Of a DNA stretch of 64,000 nucleotides, positions 10,255 to 20,880 are shown one piece after another. Origin of the DNA: Neoceratodus forsteri (lineage: Eukaryota > Chordata > Ceratodontiformes > Ceratodontidae); the NCBI GenBank assembly GCA_016271365.2, contig CM057458.1, positions 199,116,501 to 199,180,500 of the forward strand, written 5' to 3'. Position numbers and translations under genes: made by a program. The notes under the pieces are model-generated. The model saw nothing but the letters and a program-made list of their open reading frames with translations. It was not told the origin of the DNA and made no database searches. Positions within the stretch are counted from its first letter, which is position 1. Each line of letters opens with the position of its first letter.

Positions 10255-12255
10255 GGGTGATCAGTAAAGGGTCATAGACACATAGAAACTGACGTCAGAT
10301 AAGGACTGCAAGGCCCATCCAGTCTGTCCATTTCTTTTTCTACTTTATGAATGTGCCATTGGCCTTTGCTCTGTCAATGGCGTATCTATTCATACTCATC
10401 TGCATTGCTCCCTTATGCCTATCCCATGCCTGTTTGAAGCCCTGCACTGTATTCATATCCACCACTTCTTGAGGTAGGCTGTTCCATGCATCCACCACCC
10501 TTTCTGTGAAAAAGAACTTCCTCACATTATCCCTTAATTGGCCTCCCTCTAATCTCATTCTGTGTCCTCTTATCCTGCTATTTTTCTTAAATTGAAACAT
10601 GTTGGACTCTTTCACCTTGTTAATGCCCTTAAAGTGTTTGAATGTTTCAATCATATCACCTCTCTCCCTCCTTTGCTCTAGGGTATACATATTGAGCTCC
10701 ATTAATCTGTCCTCATATGTTTTCTGATGCAGTCCCTGCACCATTTTGGTTACCCTTCTCTGGACTGCCTCAATTTGGTTAACATCCTTATGAAGGTGTG
10801 GCCTCCAGTACTGCATGCAGTACTCCAGATGGGGCCTAACCAGAATCTTGTAAAGAGGGATTATTACCTCCCTCTTACTACTTGTGATACCCCTACTAAT
10901 ACACCCCAACATCCCCCTAGCCTTACCTACTGCTTTAGTGGTCTGCTTGAATGATTTCAGGTCATCAGTGATGATGATGCCCAAGTCTCTTTCTTCCCTT
11001 GTGACTGCCAGCAACTCCTCTCCTAGCCTATACGTGGCTTCAGGGTTTCTCTTCCCTATGTGCATGATCTTGCACTTCTTTGCATTAAACCCCAGTTGCC
11101 ACTCTTCTGACCATTTTGCCAGTCTATCCAGATCTGTTCTCATTCTGCCCACCCCATCTGGATCATCTACTCTGTTGCAGATCTTGGTGTCATCTGCAGA
11201 CAGACAAACCTTACTCTCCAGTCCATCTGCAATGTCACTGATGAAGATATTGAAGAGAACTGGCCCTAGGACTGATCCCTGAGGTACCCCACTTGTGACT
11301 TGCATCTCTTCTGACTGTACACCACTTACCACCACTCTGTTTTCTGCCTGTCAACCAATTTGCCACCCAGTTGACCAACCTCTGACCCACCCTGAGCTTA
11401 CCCAGCTTATTAATCAATCTTCTATGTGGAACATTATTGAAAGCTTTGCTGAAGTCAAGGTAGGCAACATCAACTGCTCCCCCTTGGTCCACCACTCTGG
11501 TTACCCAGTCAAAGAAATCTATGAGATTAGTTTGACAGGACTTTCCTGTTGTAAACCCATACTGTCTTGGATCCTGTGCTCCTATGGATTCCAGGTGTTG
11601 CACTATCCCTTCCTTAAGGAGGCCTAAATAATCTTGCCCACTACTGAGGCAAGACTGACTGGTCTGTAGATCCCTACCACCTCCCTGCTTCCACTCTTGT
11701 GGAGTGGGATCACATGCACCCTTCTCCAGTCTTCTGGGTCCTTACCTGTGCCCAGAGACTCACTAAACAGTTCTGATAATGGCTCTGCTAGTTCCACCCT
11801 AGGCTCCTTTAGTACACTGGGATGTATGACATCAGGTCCCATTGCCTTGTCCACCCTGAGCTTATTGAGCTCTTGTAGGACCCTTTCTTTTGTGAAAGAA
11901 CTAGTGCCTACCTCCCTTCCCCCCTGTGTCCATGGTGCTGAGCTGTGGGCCCTGCCCTACCTTCTCTATAGTAAATACTGAGCAGAAGTATCTATTTAGG
12001 ATAAATGCTTTTACATGGTCCTCCTCCTCCTCACATGCCCCCTTATCCACTTTGATCTTAGCAATACCCCCTCTGGACTTTCTCCTTTCATGAATGTATC
12101 TATAGAAAGTCTTGTCACCTTCATTTACTGTTCGTGCTAGTGTTTCCTCGGTTTGGGCCTTTGCCTGCCTTACTGCCTTCCCTGCTTCCCTTAGGGAAGT
12201 TTGGTATGTCTCCCTATTTTCATCCCACTGCATTCCCTTATAGTTCCTGTCACTT
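10255..12255 (-). mobile_element. CR1 LINE, 5'-truncated, RT to 3' end
   Basis: The 3' end lies near 10265 and carries the CR1 terminal block (GTCAGATAAGGACTGCAAGG, CAGTCTGTCC). Upstream on the minus strand come, in 5' to 3' order, a KTFYRYIHERRKSRGGIAKI segment (12233-11901), MGPDVIHPSVLKE and VIPLHKSGSREVVGIYRPVS (11854-11624), QYGFTTGKSCQTNLIDF and YLDFSKAFNNVPHRRLINKL (11603-11235), then GVPQGSVLGPVLFNIFISDI and 331 open codons to 10340. The palm Asp pair reads SADDTKICN, so the usual F/Y before ADD is Ser. At least three frame breaks occur (near 11880, 11620 and 11330). Endonuclease and ORF1 are missing. The 331-codon frame is the longest in the window but is retroelement, not host. Confidence 0.92.
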
Positions 12256-12259
12256 TACA

Positions 12260-12515
12260 TTGCTGTCACTCAGGATTTTATAGTGTGGCAAGGTAACTGT
12301 GGGGCTACAGGGGATTAATCCATGATCAGGTGACCTGTTTTGATGAACCAGAATGCAGGATTTTCAGAACCCATTTTATAATAAAATGTAAAGAACTTGG
12401 ACACATTAATCAGGAGTAGGGCTATTTATTTTCCTGATTCTTTGCCTATGTAGGCTCTGTTTGTATAAGTTCCTCTGAGAAAATCTAAAACCATAGTCAC
12501 AGCAAGATTTAGGAC
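12260..12515. other. No recognised feature
   Basis: A short non-coding gap between the CR1 5' break and the SINE. Nothing recognised. Confidence 0.4.
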
Positions 12516-12517
12516 AT

Positions 12518-13175
12518 CCTAAGCTGGCCCGGTGGTGCTGAGGGTTGAGGTACTGTATGCCACACCTCGCGCCATGCTGGTGACCTGGGTTTAGGAACAG
12601 ACTAGGGATGCCAGGGATTGGCAAGGGATGGAGATGGACTCAGCATCCAGAGGACTACTGTCCTTTCTCGGGGTGGGTTGCAGGGGGCTTCCCGCTCTGT
12701 AGCAACTCCCAATGGAGATCACGGGCAGCACAAGAGTAGGGATGTTGCACAAGGACGAGACAATGGCAGACACTAGTGGTGGAGACTGAGCCACTCAGGG
12801 TCATTGCACACCATGTCTCGGAGGGGGGACACCAAAAGAAAATCCTCAAAGGATCTAGGGAGGTTATGGTGACCCCAGAGGCTGACACCTACATCCCAAC
12901 TCTGGACCACCTTTCCACCAGCTCCCCCAAGCCCCTCGACCCAGCCATGGATTGACCATCTAGATTACAGAAAGCTCACCAGGTAGGAGAGGTGGTCCTG
13001 CCCTGGGGGGCTTAGATCTGGGGGGCCTTCTGAGTCCATAGGCTTGGGAAGGGGGTCACTCAGCCCTTGTACTCTCAGTGGAAGGGGTCTTAGGTAGAGA
13101 GTAGATGCCGAGTCCAAAAGGCACACCTGAAAGATTCCCTGGCCCTCTGGTGCAGAAATAGAGTGGAAAAAATAA
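12518..13175 (+). mobile_element. tRNA-headed long SINE, copy 1
   Basis: Starts GCTGGCCCGGTGGTGCTGAG with a tRNA-like box A (TGGTGCTGAGGGTTGAGG) and a box B-like TGACCTGGGTTTAGG at about 12581. The following body (GACTCAGCATCCAGAGGAC, CTTTCTCGGGGTGGGTTG) is shared with the copies at 16663, 36011 and 41382. The 3' limit near the A-rich GGAAAAAATAATTC is approximate and I could not fix a target-site duplication. Transcription by RNA polymerase III from the internal promoter is the family expectation, not something seen here. Confidence 0.75.
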
Positions 13176-13594
13176 TTCTTATGGACATTCTGGATTTACT
13201 TGTCTGTTCTTGTCTGCACCTAACATCATAGTCCACTGCCATTGTTACCACAGTTCATTACTGTGGAAAATATTATATTGTCATAAACTGAGCGTTATTA
13301 CACCAGGTGTAGTTAAGCAGCCAGAGCAGAAGCAGTTCAGAGGACAGTGATCCTGTTTCAGTGTTTATGTGCAAAGTTATGAAAAAGGGCAAAACTAAAT
13401 GCAGAGACTATGGGAGATGTGTATACGCTCAAATATGTTTTAAATGATGTTTTTCCAAGATGTCCCCTGGAATGTCAGTGGCTCCTTAACCCAGGCATTT
13501 TACATACAGTTGCTTTACTGATGGGAAGATATGCTGTATACATTTTTGATAACACCCTTAAACTAGATCGCAAAGTATTTTGTTTCCTTTGCAG

Positions 13595-13712
13595 AGACTA
13601 TGCAATGTCCCGAGCTGAGATGTCATCCTTTGCAGAGTTACAGAACTTCACCATCATGACAGTGAATGACAGCTTCATTTTTGATCGCTCTCAGTTCAAA
13701 GCTGAGAAGGAG
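13595..13712 (+). CDS. Candidate internal coding exon of an unidentified host gene
   Basis: A polypyrimidine tract and acceptor (TTTTGTTTCCTTTGCAG) precede 118 bp of open sequence, followed by donor GAG|GTAACT. The acceptor leaves one base of a split codon and the donor falls on a codon boundary, giving 39 complete codons starting DYAMSRAEMSSFAELQNF and ending DRSQFKAEKE. The composition is ordinary soluble-protein sequence with two N-x-S/T sequons (NFT, NDS), unlike the low-complexity frames elsewhere. No repeat elsewhere in the window resembles it. I do not recognise the protein family. The open frame extends from 13410 to 13805 only because the flanks happen to lack stops; those flanks look intronic. 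Neighbouring exons are not found here. Confidence 0.55.
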
Positions 13713-14430
13713 GTAACTAACAGGGCCAGTAGAAATATAATATGCACACGGTTTAGGGAACAGCAGAGACACTCTGTGTCAGGTATGAATATTACTACAG
13801 TCTGATATTTTCTTACCATTCCATAAATTGCAAGCATAGCATATTATCCTGTTGTCAAGAAAGGGTTCCATACCCATACATATATAGATTGGTGAAAACT
13901 GGGTACACTCTGACAATTTTCCATCAGAACTTTGACTCCATGGCCAAGCTTAATGCAGAGTTCTATGGGCATGATGTGCAGATGACTTTTATTCTAGGGA
14001 CCATTCTCTTTTTCTTGGGGCACAGCTGTCTGGCATACTTTAAAACAAATTTATTTCACTGAAAGGAACCTGGGCAACCTATGTTTCAACAATAGCATTT
14101 GAATATACATTTCCATTAATAAAACATCCACTTTATTGGTATAGTGTTCATTTGTTATTCAGTGTTATTTGACATAATTCACATTTTATGTGGAATAATT
14201 GCCCAGAAAATGGACCTAAAAGTGATGTATAGAAAACAAAACTAATCAATATGGCTTGGCTGTGGCGACCCGTGGCTCCTAAGAATCTCTCACTAATCCC
14301 CACCTACCGACCCCTTGGTCCCCCTGCCCCTCACCCACTTTGCCCTCCTGACCCTCCATACCCCCAACCTCCACACCCGTTTAGCCCCCCTGACCCCTAA
14401 GCTATCACCCACCATGGTGCTCTCCCCCTC
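13713..14430. other. Non-coding, probable intron
   Basis: AT-rich to about 14260, then a pyrimidine-rich, C-rich stretch (about 14290-14440). No second exon with convincing splice sites was seen. Confidence 0.4.
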
Positions 14431-14845
14431 ACCCATCTAGCCTGTAGCCTGCTCTCCCTTAATGACTGTCCTTTTCAGTGCTCAACTTAATTGTTTCCTC
14501 TGGGAACTTATCTAAGCTCTATAGCTGCATTCTGGGAATTCTCATACTTTGTAGATAGTTGGAATCTGCACTTTATTCACCTAATCTGTTATGGGACTAT
14601 TTTCCTCTGTATTATGTAATTAAGTGCTTTTGCAATGTATTCTGTCTCTCCCCATCATTCTATTTGTAATGCTGTTTAGCCTTTTTAATGATGTGTAACT
14701 GACAATGCCTTCTAGCTGCTTCTGTTTTTCTCCACTGTCCATGTACTTGATGTTCCTCCACCCTCTGTCTGACAAGGACCCTTTGTAAATGAACTTTTAG
14801 CTCAAAGGTTGTAATTACAATTTTACAATAAATAAATAAATAAAA
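14430..14845 (+). mobile_element. LINE 3' untranslated tail (type T1)
   Basis: Ends with ACAATAAATAAATAAATAAA preceded by GACCCTTTGTAAATGAAC and AGCTCAAAGG. The same pair of motifs (CTTTGTAAATGAGC, GAGCTCAAAGG) occurs on the minus strand at about 33430-33510, and CTTGTAAATGAGC at about 34735. This marks a shared LINE tail. The coding part is not recognisable, so the clade is unassigned. Confidence 0.5.
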
Positions 14846-15264
14846 ACCAAAAATAAATCTACCACCATTTTTTTGAAGCCCCAAGTTTTGAGTAAGGTGT
14901 GTCCACATCTCAAATAAATGCAGAAGTTATGCTTTAGTCACTAATGGACCGTTAAAGATACAATCCCAGGTGCCTCTAATCAGTCAGCTGGTGGAAGAAT
15001 CAAGCTGATTTGTGGATGTATAAGGCTTGATGGAGAATTGCATAGAGTCTGTAAATTATTTTTTCCTATCTTAGCTATTGTTTAAATACAGTTTGCTATT
15101 CCTCTATTGTTCCATGTTTGCTGGCCTTTTAGTAAACTCTGCAGGTGCTTCTGATATACACACCAGTGGTAAGTACCATTGTAGAACTACAGGATTTAGT
15201 TTATATACAGATGATTATGGACAGAAAAAGACGAGGAATCCTTTGAGTCCGCTGTGATGTTCTA

Positions 15265-15355
15265 CTTTGATTTTTATTTGTTTTTGTTCACAGAGTAAGC
15301 TCACTGGGACAGGATGTCCCTTTTTCAAGGATGACCCAGAGTTAGTTATATAAAT
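15265..15355 (-). mobile_element. LINE 3' tail (type T2)
   Basis: TTTTTGTTCACAGAGTAAG, then GATGTCCCTTTTTCAAGG and GACCCAGAGTTAGTTA, matches the T2 tail seen at 40548 and 51365. Only the 3' end is present, directly next to a CR1 fragment. Confidence 0.6.
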
Positions 15356-15374
15356 GCTATATGTCAAAAAATGT

Positions 15375-15960
15375 ACTCTGTCATTTTAGAGCTCTCTCTG
15401 CCCTCTGTCTCCCTTGAGTTCCTAATAACTTTTCTGAAGACATCCCATTGTGTTTTGAACCCTGCTATAGCTCCAGCATTGATCACCTTACTAAGTAGAC
15501 TGTTCTGCCTGACCACCACTGGCTCTGTGAAGAAATACTTTCTGATGTTCTTCTTGAATATCCCCTGTCCAGCTTATAGTCAAGTTCCATGGTGGTTGAG
15601 CTGTTCACCAGCTTAATTAACACTGCACTGTCTATTATATGCCTGCATGTATGTATGTCACTATAATATCCTCCCTTTCCATCCCATCATTCAGAGAGTA
15701 CATATTGAGACTGTCCAGCCTCTCATATGTCTTACCTTGCTACCCCCAGATCATTTTTGTAGCCCTCTGAGGGATAGTCTCTAGCCTCTCCCTGCCCTTC
15801 CTTGTTCCAGAATTGCACACAGTATTCCAGACGTGTTCCAACCATTGACCTGTACAGTGGCAAGATCAGCTCCCTTCTGTGCCTAATAAAACCCAGCCTG
15901 ATTTATTCCCAGACATCAAGGTCCAGACAACATTAAAATATTATTCTCAGTACTCTATTC
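15375..15960 (-). mobile_element. CR1 LINE fragment, post-RT region
   Basis: On the minus strand the sequence encodes broken blocks equivalent to the CR1 region after reverse transcriptase: a CAGTATTCTGGAA-type ...YCVQFW... block, a KTYERLDSLNMYSL-type block near 15715, and a KKYFFTEPVVVRQNSLLSK-type block near 15510. It is more diverged from the other CR1 copies here than they are from one another, suggesting a different or older CR1 subfamily. Confidence 0.65.
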
Positions 15961-15984
15961 TGCTCTTCACAGCTTTAAACCTGT

Positions 15985-16662
15985 GGCCCTGATTTCACAA
16001 GATGCCATCAAGATTTTTGATTCCATTAAATGGGCTTATTTCTATTTGGTTCTGTAGCACTTTGGAATACCAGATTATTTAATTCAGTGGGATAAAATCC
16101 TATATGGAAAGCCCAAAGCTACTTTTTAAACTAATGGAATAAAATTTGCTACCTTCCTTCTGAAACGAGGAAATAGGCAAAGTTGCCTCCGATCTCCTGG
16201 CCTCTTTGCTTTGGCATAGAACCCCTGATTTAATCACTAGAACATGCACAAGTAACTAAAGGAATCCAAATTACGAAAGATATATGTAAATGTTTTGCAT
16301 TCTCAGATGACATACTGATGTTCTTCCCAAATCCTCACAATTCCATCCAGAATATCATGCAACTGTTAAACAAATTTAGGAATATCTTGTGTTTGAGAAT
16401 TAACTGCACTAAATCAAAGCTTTTACCTCTGAACAAAACTTGTTCACCAAACATTACCCCCTGTACTAAACCCAAAATCCCACTAACAAGCTCTTTAAAC
16501 AAAATAACTTACCTGGGAATTGATATCTCCTCTAATTTGAAAGCGCTTACTCAACTCAGTGTTAAACCTGTACTAAACAAACATGAAACTGAACTCTCCT
16601 CCTGGGATAAACTGAATGTATCATTATAGGGGCATATAAGTTCAATCAAAATGATCAGTGCA
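15985..16662 (+). mobile_element. Tx1/L1-type LINE ORF2, reverse transcriptase part
   Basis: Broken translation gives a DSIKWAYFYLVL / HFGIPDYLIQWDKILYGKPKA region and a KRGNRQ...RSPGLFALA region. Then, in one 103-codon frame (16318-16629), come ILMFFPNPHNS, NKFRNILCLRINCTKSK, PLN and KITYLGIDIS. These match the layout of L1-clade reverse transcriptase, with the ADD motif decayed to SDD in a shifted frame just upstream (about 16303-16312). The element continues after the SINE inserted at 16663. Confidence 0.8.
16654..16662. repeat. Target-site duplication, left copy
   Basis: ATCAGTGCA here is repeated at 17277-17285. Removing the interval rejoins the L1 reading across ...IKMISAPKILYVLN. Confidence 0.85.
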
Positions 16663-17276
16663 AGCCAGCCCTGTGGTGCTGAGGATTGAGGCACTGGGCA
16701 CCACACCTCATGCCACGCCAGCGACCTGGGTTCGGGAACGGGCATGGGTCGGAAGGGGGGTCGGAAGGGTTGGGAGGGGATTGAGCATCTGGAGGACTTC
16801 TCTCTTTCCTCAGGGTGGGTGGTAGGGGGTTCCTGGTGCTGTAGTGGCCTCTGGTAGAGACCGGGGGTGACACAAGTGCACAGGAGATGGAAGGGGTGGG
16901 ATGATGGCAGGCTGCAGTGGCAGATGGCGTAGGGGATAGCCACACAGGAGCCATTGCATGCTGCATCCTGAGGGGGTAACAGTAAAGAAAGAAACCTCCC
17001 CAAGATGAGCACTATGAAGCCTATGATGGGGACCTCCCCCACAGCCAAACAAAGCCCAGAGTAAGCCAGGCAGGGGTCCAAGGGTGATGCATTCTCTCCC
17101 CCCAGTCCAGCCACTGCTGGGGGGGAAGTACACCACAGTCCTCCCTAACTCTGCTTCCATGGCAGAAGCTGGCTTGTGGGGCATAGCTGAGCTCCTGCGC
17201 ATAAGGTGGATAAGAGGTCAAGTATGCCCCTACCATCCGGAGGAGCATAAACAGAACTTACAAAAAAAAGAAAAAA
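16663..17276 (+). mobile_element. tRNA-headed long SINE, copy 2, with target-site duplication
   Basis: Begins AGCCAGCCCTGTGGTGCTG; box A-like GTGGTGCTGAGGATTGAGG and box B-like GACCTGGGTTCGGGAAC lie within the first 80 bases. The body block TTGAGCATCTGGAGGACTTC and TTTCCTCAGGGTGGGTGG is shared with the other copies. The element ends in an A-rich tail (ACAAAAAAAAGAAAAAA) immediately before the second target-site copy. It is 614 bp long, unusually long for a SINE. It interrupts an older Tx1/L1-type LINE, so it is the younger of the two. Copies are also at 12518, 36011 and 41382. Confidence 0.9.
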
Positions 17277-17285
17277 ATCAGTGCA

Positions 17286-18290
17286 CCAAAAATTCTGTAT
17301 GTTCTCAATGCCCTAGCAATAAGAATCAAAAAAGTCTGTTTTTTAAAAACCAACAAACTCCTAACAAAATTCATATGGTGCAGTAAATGACAATGACTTC
17401 CTATTAAAAAAATCCTCTGGCTGCCAAAAGAAAAAGGAGGATTTGGCGTAATGAATTTTGAACACTATCACCATGCATACGTAATTAAATAATCTTGTTA
17501 CCATCTGCAATACAAACTCCTGTCTCATCTTCCCAAAATATGAATACTATTTATTAGCTCCTAATCTTCTTACAGACTTTTTATTTATTCCACTTAAAAA
17601 GCCCCACTCTCAGCATCCTACTATATACCAGGCAATTCAGTCCGCATCCTACTATATACCAGGCAGTTCAATCCAGCATCCTACTATATACCAGGCAATT
17701 CAATCCAGCATCCTACTATATACCAGGCAGTTCAAACCAACATCCTACTATATACCAGGCAGTTCAATCCAGCATCCTACTATATACCAGGCAGTTCAAT
17801 CCAACATCCTACTATATACCAGGCAGTTCAATCCAGCATCCCACTATACACCAGGCAATTCAATTCTGCAGGAAGTTACAGAAATTGAGAATGGAATTTC
17901 CTACCCCTGAGAATGCTCCCAATCTGGTAAAATTCCATGCTTAAATGTGAGAGTAAGAAATTTATAAATACCAAATGGGAACATGCAGGGATCAGGAATG
18001 TAGAAGACATAATAGGTAACTCCTCAAACTCAATTAGTACCTTCCAACACATTAGACAAAAATGTTGGCTGAACAGACTAGATTTTTACTTATAATTTCA
18101 ATTTAGGCATTCATTCAAACCATTCATAACAAATACTATAAAAAATTTATTAACAACGAATAGGATCTATGTCTTAAAGTAGGTACAGGGAAAGGTTCCT
18201 CTGGAAAAAAATTACAAACTTATTAACAACAATAATAATAGCCCAGACATAACCAATAATTCAATATTGAGAAGGCTGGAAGGACTACTG
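17286..18290 (+). mobile_element. Tx1/L1-type LINE ORF2, C-terminal part
   Basis: Continues the element split at 16662. The translation includes APKILYVLNALAIRIKK, NKLLTKFIWCS, WLPKEKGGFGVMNFEHYHHA and, after a tandem repeat, a WLNRLDFYL...FRHSF-like block near 18080. Cleavage/polyadenylation and 3' tail are not evident, so the 3' limit is approximate. Numerous stops make it a pseudo-element. Confidence 0.75.
17612..17868. repeat. 32-bp minisatellite, about eight units, inside the L1 remnant
   Basis: Unit AGCATCCTACTATATACC + AGGCARTTCAATCC, about eight near-identical copies; variants occur at one or two positions per unit. Because 32 is not a multiple of three, each unit shifts the LINE frame. 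The first and last units flow into LINE-like coding sequence, so the array was expanded from one LINE segment. Confidence 0.95.
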
Positions 18291-18319
18291 TAGAGTATCC
18301 CTTCTTTATGTCGACACTC

Positions 18320-18751
18320 GTAATCCCAACATTCAGGATCCTGAGGCTGGCAACCCAACACACACCCACCCAACAGAACGGAACGGAAGTTGGTGTCGAC
18401 AGGGGTAAGGTAGTGGATGTGATGAACTGCTACCCTACCCCTAGTCAGGCACCACAAGAGAGGGAGACGAAGCTGGCTGAGCTGCTCCCATGGCATGGAG
18501 GCCAAGCCCCAGCAGCTCGGCCAGCATGGCTGCCCAGACCTGGGTTCTGTCTCGGGTGGAAATTTTAGTGCTCTTTTGTCCCTGTAACTTTTAACCTACT
18601 TGAGGTCCACTCCCTCAGAGTTTGTTATTTTAGTTATGGGGAGTGCGGGGGCAAAGCCCCTTGCATTGCACTTGAGACCCTGTTGGTCTCCTAACATTCA
18701 GTCTTTCGAGCTCGGGCTTATGGAGTTCGGGAGACTGAATGTCGGAATTAC
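18320..18751. mobile_element. TIR-bearing non-autonomous element, about 430 bp
   Basis: GTAATCCCAACATTCAG at 18320 and CTGAATGTCGGAATTAC ending at 18751 are inverted copies (15 of 17 bases). A second inverted pair, ACATTCAGTCT / AGACTGAATGT, makes a ~50-bp hairpin at 18691-18742 beside the right end. The interior has no transposase frame. A further perfect palindrome, TGTCGACAC at 18309 with GTGTCGACA at about 18394, overlaps the left end. Superfamily not assigned. Confidence 0.55.
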
Positions 18752-18759
18752 ATAGGTAA

Positions 18760-19260
18760 TCCCTACTGTAGGTATTCAGACTGTGTCAAGTGTCTGGGGG
18801 AAACTGTGAGTGAATGCTTTGAGGCCAATGCACTTGTCAGGTGGGTTCCCTTCTGTGTATATTGTAGTGTCTTTAGCTGGGGGGGGGGGCTGGTGGAGTG
18901 GAACTACTGTCAAGAATCTGGATACTAGCCACACTCATGACCAAAGTCAAAAGTACTTTTTCAAGCTTTCTGTTGTAGATATTGTCATTCAGCATGATTT
19001 CCCCAGTTATTGCCCAATGTTTTAACCACTATGTTGGGCTTCCTCAGAGCGGGGTAATCTGCGTTTAAACATTCTGACATGTACAATTAATATTTCATAA
19101 GAATTACACATTGAGCATATAAGACACCCTTCAGTTTGAATTCCACTAAACAACTTCCTATCTGTTCCTAGCAGCATCAATTTATGTGACCTTATTGTTA
19201 AAGATATGGTGAAAACAAGGATTTTTATGACTAATAGGCTATAATTTACATACATAGGAA
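18760..19260. other. No recognised feature
   Basis: Non-coding, with a G run near 18881-18889. Confidence 0.4.
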
Positions 19261-19265
19261 AAGTT

Positions 19266-19266
<1 letters not shown>

Positions 19267-19310
<44 letters not shown>
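19267..19310. repeat. GT then AT microsatellite
   Basis: (GT)n running directly into (AT)n. Frames across it are Y/I/H/T-repeat artefacts. Confidence 0.9.
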
Positions 19311-19314
<4 letters not shown>

Positions 19315-19321
19315 CTTGCAA

Positions 19322-19425
19322 AAAACTTTGTTAATGCATCAGTTAGGGTTAAAGTGACAAAAGTAGGGAAATGTGGCGTTATGGTTTCCAACCCTAACAC
19401 CCCAATCCCACCCTGCAAACACTGA
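19322..19425 (-). repeat. Dispersed repeat family C, copy 1
   Basis: Reads, on the minus strand, GTTGGAAACCATAACGCCAC ... CCCTAACTGATGCATTAA then a T-rich/AAAGTTTTTTGC end. The same block occurs on the plus strand at about 31620-31705 and 44878-44975. It has no coding capacity, and family membership is by these shared motifs only. Confidence 0.65.
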
Positions 19426-19534
19426 CAGGCATCAGGGGTGTGCCTTGGTCTCATCAGCCTTAACACTCACCCCATTCTCCTATGCTGCACACATCTCAGC
19501 TTATTTACTTATGGATATAAGTACCACCACATAA

Positions 19535-20720
19535 GGTGGTGTTGTAACAAGCCTATGCTGAAAATTTGGGTTCAAAGTATTACAAATTTCCAAAGTTACG
19601 AGCAGGCGTAGTGAAATTGTGACAAATAGTCATAACACTGTGATTTTTAATCATTTTGACCCAAAATTTCAACATAGCCTTCTTATGACTGCACCACATG
19701 CACCCAGTACAGCAATGTTTCAAATCCCTGCCAAAATGTAACTCTGCACAACTGCAATGTCATTCTATACCACAGGTGCAAAAACACATTTTGGGCAGAA
19801 TTTTGAAAAATGACAGCTGTGACATCCATTAGATAGGGTAATAATAAGATAAAATAAACATGGAACATACCAGCCTGGCTGGAGACATACCCTAATGGGC
19901 CTAGGCTCTCTTTATGTCTAAACCTCCTAGTATAACTCCTAGTATAACTATGTTGAAAATATGGGGTAAAAATGTTGAATATTTCCACAGTTACGACCAT
20001 GCATAGTGAAATTGTAATGAATGCCCATAACGCAGCCATTTTTCAAAATTTGACCCCAAATTTTCAATGTAACCTTCTTATGACCCCATCTCATGAATTA
20101 CATGACTGTCATTACACAAATCCCACTGGAAAGGTGATTTCACCAACTGACTGCAAAATCACCTTTCTGGTGAGAGTTGCCCAATTGACAGTCACATTGT
20201 TCATGAGGTGGGGGTCCCCAAAAGGCCATGCTGAAAATTTGGAGCCAAAATCTCAAAAAATGGCTGCGTTATGGCTGAAAGTTGAACCCCTCCTCATTGA
20301 AATACATAGAAGTGCATTTACCTTACTTCACATTGCAGTCGCTGGTTCCAGCACCAAGATGTGTCTTCAATCGGCAGAGGGTCTCAATCCTGGGACCTTC
20401 TGAGGTGAGTGGCAGCCTGAGGGGATGTCAGGAGGTATGAGGAGGTGCCTGCACAGTGGTAGTCGGGTGGGGGGGTACGGGTGACATTGGTGATGGGCCT
20501 TTTTTTTAAGGAACAGCTTAAAGCCTAGCAAAAGACATTGATAGATGTTTCTTTCCTTTTTATGGGAAAAAAATAATAAAACCGGGACCGAGAGGGGGGA
20601 TGCCACTGCCACCAATATCAGTGGGATTTGAGGTCGAGGGGGTACCACTAGAATCCTGGGAAAACATTGGGACCTCTGTGTCCCCCCCAGAAAAAGAGGG
20701 TTGGGACAAAAGTAATACAA
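19535..20720 (-). repeat. Dispersed non-coding repeat, family A, copy 2
   Basis: Inverted relative to copy 1 (400-1440). Shared motifs on the minus strand are ATGTATTTCAATG, CATAACGCAGCCATTTTT, CCAAATTTTCAGCAT and CTCATGAACAATGTG. An internal direct repeat with a period near 397 bp links about 19552 and 19949 (ATG-TGAAAAT-TGGGGT ... AGTTACGA). The right end includes the pyrimidine-rich block and an AAAAGGAAAGAAAC stretch also seen in copy 1. No coding frame of interest. Confidence 0.65.
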
Positions 20721-20880
20721 AATATACATTCTGTTAGTGTGTGTGTGTGGGGGGCGCCACTAGATACCAGGGATTTTTCTCATTCAGGGGAGGGTTACTT
20801 CAACAACAATAGAAAAAATACAACACAAAAGAATTTAGTTTGCCCTTGTTCACCATCTGCTTTTCTCATTCACCACAAAT

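Noticed and set aside
10340..11335. 331-codon frame as a host protein
   Set aside because: It contains the CR1 palm and post-RT motifs (GVPQGSVLGPVLFNIF, ADDTKICN, RPHLEYCMQYW) and ends in the CR1 3' UTR, so it is retroelement sequence.
17612..17868. CRISPR-like array of 32-bp repeats
   Set aside because: Units are directly contiguous with no unique spacers, lie inside a LINE, and the genome is eukaryotic.
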